In this document: piece after piece, positions 18,987 to 28,761 of the stretch | How positions within the stretch are numbered: the stretch's first letter is position 1 | Layout of the letters: every line of letters begins with the position of its first letter | Source of the DNA: Pseudomonadaceae bacterium SI-3 | Lineage (GTDB): Bacteria > Pseudomonadota > Gammaproteobacteria > Pseudomonadales > Pseudomonadaceae | Direction: 5' to 3' | Assembly: GCA_004010935.1 (NCBI GenBank) | Contig: CP026511.1 | Span: 2,108,001-2,172,000, forward strand | DNA length: 64,000 bases | The notes under the pieces: generated by a model | Told to the model about the DNA's origin: nothing | Database searches by the model: none | Seen by the model: only the letters and a program-made list of their open reading frames with translations | Program-made: the position numbers and the translations under genes

Positions 18987-20510
18987 TCACGGCGCAACCG
19001 TCGTCAGACCCGGCGGTGTGTTCTGACCGTAGGTGCTGCTAACCAGTCCTCGATACCGCCGGTAGGCCCGTTCATAGCTCTGAACTGCGCTGGGTTCAGG
19101 CTCGACCGCGGATGCCTCGTCAATACTGACGCAGCGCTCGCAAAGGGCTGCGAGGCTGGCATGCGAATCGCTCTGTCTCGCATGGCACCATGCAGCCTGA
19201 ATTGCACCGCCGAGCGCGGCGGCCTCGCTATGGGTGGTACAGACCACCGGTGTCGCCATCATGTCGGCAACCATCTGCCGCCACTGCGGACTCTGCGCGC
19301 CGCCGCCAATAAGTTGGATGCGTTCGCTGCGAATCCCGCTTTCCCGCAACAGATCCAACCCATAGCGCAGGCCAAAGGTTACGCCCTCGACCACGGCACG
19401 ACAGAGATTGGCCCGAGTCAGGTTGTCTGCAGTCAGGCCGTGCAGGCTGGCTGTGGCCTGGGGCAGGGCAGGCACGCGCTCGCCATTCAGGAATGGCAGC
19501 AGGGTGACGCCTTCGGCTCCAATCGGCGCCTGCGCCACCAGAACATTGAATTGATCGAGGTCCAGCTGGAGCAGATCGCGAATGGCGCCGTTCGCGTTGG
19601 TCAGGTTCATGGTGCAGATCAGTGGCAACCAGCCGCCGCTGGACGAGCAGAAGGTGGCGACTGAGGGCTGCGGGCTGATCCGGGGTTCTTCTGCGAATGC
19701 GTACAAGGTGCCGGAGGTGCCGAGGCTCATGGTGATCGCGCCTGGGCTGATATTGCCGGTGCCTATAGCGCCCATCATGTTGTCGCCGCCGCCGCTGGCC
19801 ACGAGCGCCTGAGGATTCAGGCCCAGCTGGGCGGCCAGTTCAGGGTGTATTCGCCCGGCCGGCTGGTAGGGCTCGATCAGCTCGGGCAGTGCGGCTTCGA
19901 GCCGGCCCGTTGGATCGATCTGGCGCAGAATGGTGTAATCCCATTGCCGGCAGCGGACATTGAAATAACCCGTCCCTGACGCGTCGCCGTATTCGCTGGT
20001 ACAGCGTCCGGTCAGCCAGTAGTTGAGGTAGTCGTGGGGCAGCAGGATATGGGCGATGCGTTCGAACAGTTCGGCATGCTGCTCCTTCATCCACAAGAGT
20101 TTGGACACTGTGTAGCCAGGGGCGATGACGACCCCGAGGCGTTGCAGCGAGCCCTGTTCGCCGCCCAGCCAATCGAGGAGCCGCTGGTTCTCCTTGGCAG
20201 ACTCCGTGTCGCACCAGAGCTTGGCCGGGCGCAACACCTGACCGTCTGCATCGAGCGTCACAAGGCCATGCTGCTGTCCGGAAACACCGATGCCCAGCAC
20301 GGCGCTGCCGTCCACCCCCGCCTCGGTCAGCGCTGCTGCAGTGGCGGTCGCGAAGGCAGAGGTCCATTGCTCGGTACCCTGTTCGCGACGACCGTTTGGG
20401 CCACTGATGAGCACATGACTGGCCGAGCCCTGGCCCAGTACTCGACCGCTGGCGGCGTCGAGCAGCAGTGCCTTAGTTCCCTGGGTGCCGCAATCGATAC
20501 CTAAGAACAT
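18987..20510 (-). CDS. mtlY: Xylulokinase (FGGY family), mannitol/arabitol cluster
   Basis: A 507-residue FGGY carbohydrate kinase. It begins MFLGIDCGTQGTKALLLDAA (first ATP-binding element), has GVSGQQHGLVTLD near residue 95, and the second lobe shows SLGTSGTLYAFAE near 260 and LIGGGAQSPQWRQMVADMMA near 400. It would phosphorylate D-xylulose, the product of arabitol oxidation by the neighbouring mannitol dehydrogenase, giving xylulose-5-phosphate. The start has a GGAGG site. It is the last gene of the mtl operon, ten bases after mtlD, which matches the MtlY position in Pseudomonas mannitol operons. Confidence 0.93.
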   Translation of the reverse strand: MFLGIDCGTQGTKALLLDAASGRVLGQGSASHVLISGPNGRREQGTEQWTSAFATATAAALTEAGVDGSAVLGIGVSGQQHGLVTLDADGQVLRPAKLWCDTESAKENQRLLDWLGGEQGSLQRLGVVIAPGYTVSKLLWMKEQHAELFERIAHILLPHDYLNYWLTGRCTSEYGDASGTGYFNVRCRQWDYTILRQIDPTGRLEAALPELIEPYQPAGRIHPELAAQLGLNPQALVASGGGDNMMGAIGTGNISPGAITMSLGTSGTLYAFAEEPRISPQPSVATFCSSSGGWLPLICTMNLTNANGAIRDLLQLDLDQFNVLVAQAPIGAEGVTLLPFLNGERVPALPQATASLHGLTADNLTRANLCRAVVEGVTFGLRYGLDLLRESGIRSERIQLIGGGAQSPQWRQMVADMMATPVVCTTHSEAAALGGAIQAAWCHARQSDSHASLAALCERCVSIDEASAVEPEPSAVQSYERAYRRYRGLVSSTYGQNTPPGLTTVAP

Positions 20511-20520
20511 GGGGCCTCCG

Positions 20521-21999
20521 TCAGCGGGTCAACAGCAGTTCGAGCGTGCCGCTGACACCGAGTGTCTTCAACCGGAGTAGGTTGCGCTCGAAGGCGTCGC
20601 GAAACGCGGGCGAGCGAGGGATCTGAGCACCAAAGATCTCCTCCCGGCCAAGTAACCGTTCGGTGAGACCTTCGTCTTCCTCAACCAGCGACTGGCAGAA
20701 CTCCGCGCGCGGGTCTGGAATCCGGTAGGTGTCGCCGTTTTCATCGACGCCGCGCAAATACAGCGCCCACGCCGCCACAACCAGTGCAGCCCGTTCAAGC
20801 TGGGCACTGTCTGCGATCAGGCGGTTGATCGTTGGTACGCTGAACTTGGGAAACTTCGACGAGCCGTCGGAGCAGACGCGCTCCAGCTGATCGGCGATGG
20901 CGCAATTGGAGAAGCGGTCGATCAGCGTCTGCTTGTACTGCGTCAGATCAATGCCCGGCACAGGCGCCAACTGCGGCGTCACATCTTCGTCCATATATTG
21001 GCGGATGTAGTCGACGAACAGCGGATCGGCCATGGTTTCGTGAACGAAGCGGTAGCCGCGCAGAAAGCCCAGGTAGGTCAGGGCAAGGTGGCTGCCGTTG
21101 AGCAGTTTGATCTTCATCTCTTCATAGGGCGAGACGTCATCAGTGAACTGCACACCGACCTTTTCCCAGGCTGGCCGCCCGGCGACGAACGTGTCTTCCA
21201 GCACCCATTGGACGAAGGGCTCGCAGACCACGGGCCAGGCGTCATCGATACCGTGTTTCTGTCGCAGATCCTTGCGGTGCGCGGCGCTGGTCATCGGCGT
21301 AATGCGGTCGACCATGGCATTGGGGAAGCTGACGTTATGGACGATCCAGCTAGCCAAGTCCGCATCAACCAGATTGGCGAAGGCCAGTGTGGCCTTGCGG
21401 GTGACGTCGCCGTTGTGCGGCAGGTTATCGCAGGACATGATCGTGAAAGGGCCGTGACCTTCGCCGCGGCGCCTGGCAAGTGCTGCGCAAAGCAGGCCGA
21501 AAACGCTGATCGGGGTGCGCGGGTTTTCCAGGTCGTGCTTGATGTGCGGCAGCGTGGCGTTGAACTGGCCGGTGCTATCGTCCAGGCAATAGCCGCCTTC
21601 GGTGATGGTCAGCGAGACGATGCGAATCGCCGGGTCGGCCAGTCGGGCAACGACGGCTTCTGAGCCATCCACCCCGACCAGCAGCATGTCGCGAATGCAG
21701 CCAATCACGCGGACTTCGGTATCGGGTCGGTCGTCGAGCTCGACCAACGTGTAGAGATAGTCCTGCGAGGCGAGGGCATCGCGCATGGACAGCTCATCGA
21801 TACGCGTGCCGATCCCGCAGATGCCCCACTCGAGCCCTTCACCGGTGTTCATCAGCGCATCGGTGTAGGCCGCCTGGTGAGCACGATGAAAACCACCCAC
21901 GCCAATGTGGGCGATGCCGGCCGTAACCTCTTTCAACGCATAGGTCGGCTGGGCAATGTGCGCTGGAAGTTGCGGCAGATTCTGTTCTTTCAACTTCAT
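20521..21999 (-). CDS. mtlD: Mannitol 2-dehydrogenase (long-chain polyol dehydrogenase)
   Basis: A 492-residue NAD-dependent enzyme of the polyol-specific long-chain family, oxidising mannitol to fructose and usually arabitol to xylulose. The N-terminal nucleotide site is IAHIGVGGFHRAHQAAYTDA; the catalytic Lys/Asn/His region is MKIKLLNGSHLALTYLGFLR near residue 295. The start MKLKEQNLPQLPAH at 21999 matches the family; the frame runs upstream to 22197 into mtlK and is discarded. It follows mtlK after a 100-base gap that holds a hairpin, and precedes the xylulokinase gene by ten bases. Confidence 0.95.
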   Translation of the reverse strand: MKLKEQNLPQLPAHIAQPTYALKEVTAGIAHIGVGGFHRAHQAAYTDALMNTGEGLEWGICGIGTRIDELSMRDALASQDYLYTLVELDDRPDTEVRVIGCIRDMLLVGVDGSEAVVARLADPAIRIVSLTITEGGYCLDDSTGQFNATLPHIKHDLENPRTPISVFGLLCAALARRRGEGHGPFTIMSCDNLPHNGDVTRKATLAFANLVDADLASWIVHNVSFPNAMVDRITPMTSAAHRKDLRQKHGIDDAWPVVCEPFVQWVLEDTFVAGRPAWEKVGVQFTDDVSPYEEMKIKLLNGSHLALTYLGFLRGYRFVHETMADPLFVDYIRQYMDEDVTPQLAPVPGIDLTQYKQTLIDRFSNCAIADQLERVCSDGSSKFPKFSVPTINRLIADSAQLERAALVVAAWALYLRGVDENGDTYRIPDPRAEFCQSLVEEDEGLTERLLGREEIFGAQIPRSPAFRDAFERNLLRLKTLGVSGTLELLLTR

Positions 22000-22042
22000 G
22001 TCAGGCCTCGCTGGGCATGAGAATGGATAAGCCGGGGGCGCG

Positions 22043-22066
22043 ATCGCTGCCTGGATAGGCAGCGAT
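22043..22066. other. Intra-operon hairpin between mtlK and mtlD
   Basis: A perfect stem ATCGCTGCC/GGCAGCGAT (22043-22051 with 22058-22066), loop TGGATA, in the 100-base gap within the operon. No T tract follows on the minus strand, so mRNA processing or stability is more likely than termination. Confidence 0.55.
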
Positions 22067-22099
22067 TTGCGAAAGAATTGCTTCCTGCAGATCGGGGTG

Positions 22100-23203
<1,104 letters not shown>

Positions 23204-23218
23204 GTTCGGAATCCTCTG

Positions 23219-23226
23219 TTGTTCTT
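23219..23226 (-). promoter_or_regulatory. Candidate Hfq/Crc CA motif before mtlK
   Basis: On the minus strand AAGAACAA fits AANAANAA and lies 16-23 bases before the mtlK ATG, just upstream of the GAGGA ribosome site. Confidence 0.45.
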
Positions 23227-23240
23227 CTCAGCTCAGCGCG

Positions 23241-24074
<834 letters not shown>

Positions 24075-24084
24075 CGGTCTGTCC

Positions 24085-25029
24085 TCAGTACTTTTCGGTG
24101 AGATTCTTGCCGAGCATCCGCACCAGGATGATCGCCGCGATGTTGGCGATCACCACCGCGATCAGGCCACCGGCCGATGCCATGCCGACGTCGAATTGCA
24201 GCAGCGCCTGGGTGTAGATCAGGTAGGCAAGGTTGGTCGAGGCGTATCCGGGACCACCGCTGGTGGTGGTGAAGATCTCGGCGAAGACGGAAAGCAGAAA
24301 GATGGTTTCGATCATCACCACTACCGCGATGGGCCGCGCCAGGTGTGGCAGGGTCAGGTGCCAGAAAATGGCGATTGGACCGGCACCATCGAGGCGGGCG
24401 GCTTCCTTTTGTTCCTGGTCGAGGGACTGCATGGCGGTCATCAAGATAAGGATCGCGAAGGGCAGCCATTGCCAGGACACGATGATGATGATCGAGAGCA
24501 GCGGATGCTGAGCCAGCCAGTCCACCGGTTGTGCACCAAAGAACTTCCAGACGGCCGCTAGGATTCCCGAGACGGGGTGGTAGATCAGGTTCTTCCAGAC
24601 CAGCGCACTGACGGTCGGCATGATGAAGAACGGCGAGATCAACATGACGCGGACGATGCCGCGGCCAGTGAAATCCGCCGCTTCCAATAGTGCCGAGATC
24701 AGCACACCGAGCACGACGCTGATCAGCAGCACGCTGCCAACCAACAACAAGGTGTTGGTCATGCCGGGCATGAAGCCAGCGTCGGTCAGAAAGTAGTGAA
24801 AATTCTCCAGCCCGACGAAATCATTCTCGCCGGGGTAAAGCAGGTTGTAGCGAATCACCGAAAAGTAGACGGTCATCGACAGCGGAACCAGCATCCACAG
24901 CAGCAACAGCGCAACGGACGGGCTGACGAGAAACCAGCTGGGGCCGAACCGGCGCGGCTTGCGCTCGCTCGGCTCGCTTGCCATATCGGTAAGGGGCGCC
25001 TTGGGCAAGGCTGTTGAGGTGGTAGCCAT
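24085..25029 (-). CDS. mtlF: Mannitol ABC transporter permease (MalF-type)
   Basis: A 314-residue permease with six helices, starting MATTSTALPKAPLTDMASEP. The first helix is WFLVSPSVALLLLWMLVPLS and the EAA coupling loop is ALMTAMQSLDQEQKEAARLDGA-type sequence near residue 210, followed by GPIAIFWHLTLPHLARP. The Met at 25029 is preferred; the frame continues upstream to 25089 without family similarity. It pairs with MtlG and lies 96 bases downstream of mtlE in the operon. Confidence 0.93.
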   Translation of the reverse strand: MATTSTALPKAPLTDMASEPSERKPRRFGPSWFLVSPSVALLLLWMLVPLSMTVYFSVIRYNLLYPGENDFVGLENFHYFLTDAGFMPGMTNTLLLVGSVLLISVVLGVLISALLEAADFTGRGIVRVMLISPFFIMPTVSALVWKNLIYHPVSGILAAVWKFFGAQPVDWLAQHPLLSIIIIVSWQWLPFAILILMTAMQSLDQEQKEAARLDGAGPIAIFWHLTLPHLARPIAVVVMIETIFLLSVFAEIFTTTSGGPGYASTNLAYLIYTQALLQFDVGMASAGGLIAVVIANIAAIILVRMLGKNLTEKY

Positions 25030-25125
25030 GGCTGTGCTCCGGCTGAAAGAAGGCCATGAGGGCTCGGGCGAGCCCTGCCTGGTGTTCACCTTCGGTGAGG
25101 AAGGGACGTTGCCTGCTTGCGGTGC

Positions 25126-26436
25126 CTATTTGGGGTAGCCGGCGCGCTTCATTTCCCGCGTGGTCGACTGCTGCACGGCCGTGAGCATCTGCTCGACTGG
25201 CATCTGGCCGGTGAGGGCGGCTGCGAACATTTTGCCGACCTGAGTGCCAATGGCCTGGAATTCGGGAATGGTCACCAGCTGGATGCCGACATAGGGCACA
25301 GGTTTGGCGGACGGCGAGGCGGGATCAGCCTGTTTCAGCGACTCCAGCGTGATCTTCGCGAACGGCGCGGCGGCCATGTATTCATTGCTGTAGGTGGACT
25401 CGCGAGTGCCCGGCGGTACGTTAGCGACGCCGTCGGTCTCGGCAACCAGTTCGGCATAGTCCTGCGAGGTGGCCCAGGCTGCGAAGGTCTTGGCGGCTTC
25501 CTGCTTGTTCGAGCTAGCAGGAATGGCCAGCGCCCAGGAGTAAAGCCAGGCGGAGCCTTTATCGGTCGTTTGTTGAGGCGCGAAGGTGAAGCCGACTTTG
25601 TCCGCCACCTTGCTCTGTGAGGCATCGGTGACGAATGAACCGGCTACGGTGGCATCGACCCACATGGCGCATTTGCCGCTGTTGAACAGCGCCAGGTTTT
25701 CGTTGAAGCCGTTGCTGGAAGCACCTGGCGGGCCGTACTTGCTCAGCAGGTCCACGTAGAAGTTGGCTGCTTTGGTCCATTCGGGTCCGTTGAATTCCGG
25801 CTGCCATTTCTCATTGAACCAGCGCGCGCCGAAGGAATTGGCAACGGTGGTGACCAGCGCCATGTTCTCACCCCAACCGGCCTTGCCGCGCAGGCAGATG
25901 CCGTATTGCTCTTCGCTGGGCTTGTGCAGCTTCTCAGCGAATTCGGCCATCTGTGTCCAGGTCGGATGCTCCGGCATCTCCAGCCCGGCCTGCTCGAACA
26001 GGTCCTTGCGGTAGTAGGTCATCGAGCTTTCGGCATAGAACGGCAGCGCATACAGAGTGCCATCGACCGACAGGCCCTCACGCACCGAGGGGAAGACGTC
26101 ATCGAGGTTGTAGTCATCAGGCAGGTTGGTCATGGGGGCCAACCAGCCTTTGTCGCCCCAGAGTGAAGCTTCGTACATGCCAATGGTGAGTACATCGAAT
26201 TGACCGCCTTGGGTGGCGATGTCGGTGGTCAGGCGCTGGCGCAGGACATTTTCTTCGAGCACGACCCAGTTGAGGTCGATGTCGGGATGTTGCTCTTCGA
26301 AGGTCTTGGAGAGGCGCTGCATGCGGATCATGTCAGCGTTGTTGACGGTCGCAACGGTCAGCGTCTCGGCGACAGCCTGAGTCGCGCCGATCATGGCAAA
26401 ACAGGTGGTTCCGATTAGCAACTTCGCAAATTTCAT
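25126..26436 (-). CDS. mtlE: Mannitol ABC transporter periplasmic substrate-binding protein
   Basis: A 436-residue family 1 sugar-binding protein. The signal peptide MKFAKLLIGTTCFAMIGATQ ends near AVAETLTV. Landmarks are FEEQHPDIDLNWVVLEENVL, FDVLTIGMYEASLWGDKGWL, and YALPFYAESSMTYYRKDLFE. It captures mannitol, and probably sorbitol or arabitol, for MtlFGK. It is the first gene of the mtlEFGKDY operon, downstream of a 308-base gap with candidate MtlR and Hfq/Crc sites. Substrate is assigned from the operon. Confidence 0.93.
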   Translation of the reverse strand: MKFAKLLIGTTCFAMIGATQAVAETLTVATVNNADMIRMQRLSKTFEEQHPDIDLNWVVLEENVLRQRLTTDIATQGGQFDVLTIGMYEASLWGDKGWLAPMTNLPDDYNLDDVFPSVREGLSVDGTLYALPFYAESSMTYYRKDLFEQAGLEMPEHPTWTQMAEFAEKLHKPSEEQYGICLRGKAGWGENMALVTTVANSFGARWFNEKWQPEFNGPEWTKAANFYVDLLSKYGPPGASSNGFNENLALFNSGKCAMWVDATVAGSFVTDASQSKVADKVGFTFAPQQTTDKGSAWLYSWALAIPASSNKQEAAKTFAAWATSQDYAELVAETDGVANVPPGTRESTYSNEYMAAAPFAKITLESLKQADPASPSAKPVPYVGIQLVTIPEFQAIGTQVGKMFAAALTGQMPVEQMLTAVQQSTTREMKRAGYPK

Positions 26437-26473
26437 CGAGGGCTCCTCTTCCGCGGCCGGAGGGCGGAAGCAC

Positions 26474-26489
26474 TTATTGTTTTTGTTGT
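26474..26489 (-). promoter_or_regulatory. Candidate Hfq/Crc CA motifs in the mtlE leader
   Basis: On the minus strand AACAAAAACAATAA contains two overlapping AANAANAA matches (AACAAAAA and AACAATAA), 38-53 bases before the mtlE start. A Crc site in the mtlE leader fits the known catabolite repression of mannitol uptake in pseudomonads. Confidence 0.5.
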
Positions 26490-26574
26490 GGCTCGCGTAC
26501 TGCGGTACGAGCGGCTCGCGAGCATTACAACTCTGGGAGTGTCAGGCTCACAAAGCCCTGACTGCACATCATCT

Positions 26575-26629
26575 GGTACTTTTTTGCACCGTTACGGTTG
26601 ATCGATGAGGTTGATTCGGTACCTGTGCA
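26575..26629 (-). promoter_or_regulatory. Candidate MtlR sites upstream of mtlE
   Basis: Within the 308-base gap 26437-26744, two similar minus-strand boxes occur in the same orientation: TGCACAGGTACC (26618-26629) and TGCAAAAAAGTACC (26575-26588), their left ends 41 bases apart. Direct repeats of this type suit an AraC-family activator. A hairpin CGTAC/GTACG (26497-26510) lies nearer the gene. No other gene is visible in the gap. Confidence 0.4.
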
Positions 26630-26744
26630 AACGCTCGCTTAGTGGGGGCTAGCGCTCTGAAACCTCGGGGAAAAGCGGTGCGACCGGCCTTTAACCGTTC
26701 ATGGCGGCGGGAGATCCTCATGTGACACGCAGCGACGAAGCGTA

Positions 26745-27650
26745 TCAGCTGGCGAGGTTCTGCTCGGTCAACCGCTGCTCAACCAGACGGCGGTAGCAGG
26801 AGGGGGTCATGCCCTTGAGCTGCTGAAAGCGCCGATTGAAATTGGACAGGTTATTGAAGCCTGACTCAAAGCAGACGTCGGTGACCGGTTTGTCGTTGTC
26901 CAGCAGCAGCTCGCAGGACTTGCTGATGCGCAGGCTGTTGACGAACTCGACATAACAGCGGCCCGTGGCGCGTTTGAAAAAGCGTGAAAAATAGGTGGGC
27001 TTCATGCCCAGGTGACTCGCGACTTCTTCGAGCGGCAGTTCGCGCATGTAATGGTCGAAGATGTAGTTGACCGCCATGTTGGTGCGGTCGGCGTGGTGCT
27101 CATCTCCCAGCTGCGACGAGGTGGCGCCGGAGAGCAGCTGATAGTCGTCGCAGCTGGCCAGCAGCTCTAGCATGATCAGGAAATAGCCGAGGCGGGTGGC
27201 CCCGCTGCTGCCGGCGACCCGATGCATCAGCCTGCTGGCCTCGGCAATGGTCTGCGGACAGCGGTACTCGATCCCATAGCGTGAACGCTCGAGCATCGGC
27301 GTCAAACTGCGTAGTTCGGAAAACACGTTGTGGCCCGCTTCGAACAGTTCGTCGGTGAAATTGACGAGCATGTCGCGCTTGGCGACCGCTTCACCCTCAT
27401 CGACCTGGCTGATCCAGTTGTGTGGCAGATTCGGGCCGGTCAAGAACAGGCTGTTGGGACCGAAATTGCCGACATAATCCCCAACGAAGACCTTGCCCGA
27501 ACTGGCGACGATCAAATGCAGTTCGTATTCCTTGTGATTGTGCCAGCGCACCAGCGGGCACGGAAAACCATGTTCACGGTAGATCAGCGAGTTGCCGTGG
27601 TGATCGTCCATCAGTTCGTAGGATGGGTCAGAGATCTTTAACGCTTTCAT
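26745..27650 (-). CDS. mtlR: AraC-family regulator of mannitol genes
   Basis: A 301-residue AraC/XylS regulator with an N-terminal cupin-like sensing domain (RWHNKEYELHLIVASSGKVF is close to HNHKEYELHLIV in this protein at residues 36-50) and a C-terminal double helix-turn-helix: LEEVASHLGMKPTYFSRFFK at about 205-225 and PVTDVCFESGFNNLSNFNRR at about 255-275. It lies directly upstream of mtlE on the same strand, as MtlR does in other pseudomonads, and should activate mtlE when polyol is present. A 68-base gap separates it from the upstream fructokinase gene. Confidence 0.9.
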   Translation of the reverse strand: MKALKISDPSYELMDDHHGNSLIYREHGFPCPLVRWHNHKEYELHLIVASSGKVFVGDYVGNFGPNSLFLTGPNLPHNWISQVDEGEAVAKRDMLVNFTDELFEAGHNVFSELRSLTPMLERSRYGIEYRCPQTIAEASRLMHRVAGSSGATRLGYFLIMLELLASCDDYQLLSGATSSQLGDEHHADRTNMAVNYIFDHYMRELPLEEVASHLGMKPTYFSRFFKRATGRCYVEFVNSLRISKSCELLLDNDKPVTDVCFESGFNNLSNFNRRFQQLKGMTPSCYRRLVEQRLTEQNLAS

Positions 27651-27718
27651 GCCCGTTTCCGTCGTCCTTATTGTTATCCCCTTGGGGTTATAGACGTTCG
27701 CGCTGTTGTGGCCAACCG

Positions 27719-28654
27719 TCAGACAATTTCGTATCGGTAGGGCAGGTCCGGGCCGCGACGGGAACAGGTGATCGCCGCTGCCTGAACGGCAAACGCCAGC
27801 ATGGCCTGCAACTGGTCGCGCTGAATCTGCGCCAGGGCTGCGGCTGTATCCAGCTTGTGTTCGTGCAGGTAGCTGAGCAGCGCGGCCTGGAAGGTATCGC
27901 CGGCACCAACCGTATCGCGCACGTTCACAGGTTTTGCCTCCACATAAAACTCGCCCTGGCGGCGGCTGAACAACTGTGCGCCTTCTCTGCCTCGGGTCAA
28001 CACCACCAGTTCGCAGCCTCCTTGCAACCAGCGCCGGGCGATGGATTCGGGGGTTTCGCCAGGATAAAGCAGAGCCAGATCCTCATCGCTGACCTTGATG
28101 AGATGCGCAAGCGCAGCGATCGCCTCGACACGCTCGCGCCAGCGGGCCAGGTCCGGTTCGACGTTTAGGCGGATGTTGGGATCGAAGGAAATGAGCCGGC
28201 GCTCGCTTTCGCGGCGGACCAGCGACAGCAGGGTGTCAGCGATCGGGGCGGTGACGATGGAGTAGGAGCCGACGTGAATGCCGCGGATCTCATCGCTGAG
28301 CGAGGCGAGATGCTCGTCGCGTGGGAGGCGATCGGCACAGCCTTCGCCGCGAAAGCTGTAGACGGGTGAACCGTTGGCACCCAGGGCGACCATCGCCAGT
28401 GTGGTGGGTGCATCGAAGTCGATCAGATAGCGCGTATTGACTCCTTCGTCCTCAAGCACTTGCCGCAGTTGCTGCCCCAAGTGGTCTCGGGACATGCCCG
28501 TGAGCAAAGCCGACGGCGTCCCGAGGCGGGAGAGGCCGACCGCTACGTTAAAGGGCGAGCCGCCAGCCACCGCGTCGAGACTCAAGCGGTTGCGCAGGGT
28601 GCCCCCGGGCGCTACAAAAACGTCGAACAGGGCTTCGCCACAAACCAGATACAT
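27719..28654 (-). CDS. mtlZ: Fructokinase (PfkB family)
   Basis: A 311-residue ribokinase-fold sugar kinase that would phosphorylate the fructose made by mannitol dehydrogenase. It starts MYLVCGEALFDVFV, has the substrate-side AGGSPFNVAVGLSRLG near residue 30, and the catalytic ATP-side signature VRDTVGAGDTFQAALLSYL near residue 245, where the Asp is the base. The Met at 28654 is preferred because GGA lies eight bases upstream; a Met two codons earlier sits on the ribosome site. In the Pseudomonas operons I recall, mtlZ is the last gene after mtlY; here it is upstream of mtlR. Confidence 0.92.
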   Translation of the reverse strand: MYLVCGEALFDVFVAPGGTLRNRLSLDAVAGGSPFNVAVGLSRLGTPSALLTGMSRDHLGQQLRQVLEDEGVNTRYLIDFDAPTTLAMVALGANGSPVYSFRGEGCADRLPRDEHLASLSDEIRGIHVGSYSIVTAPIADTLLSLVRRESERRLISFDPNIRLNVEPDLARWRERVEAIAALAHLIKVSDEDLALLYPGETPESIARRWLQGGCELVVLTRGREGAQLFSRRQGEFYVEAKPVNVRDTVGAGDTFQAALLSYLHEHKLDTAAALAQIQRDQLQAMLAFAVQAAAITCSRRGPDLPYRYEIV

Positions 28655-28761
28655 GATCATTTCCGCTGCTGGAAATCGTTTGAGCTTAATCGTGGCCGTC
28701 GCGACATAACAGTACGCCGCAGGCTATCGATCGATACGATTTTGCACAGGTCCGACGCCGC

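Noticed and set aside
26648..26658. A third TAGCGCT site in the mtlR-mtlE gap
   Set aside because: Only the AGCGCT core is symmetric; flanking arms do not follow the pattern shared by the two sites at the gluconate locus.
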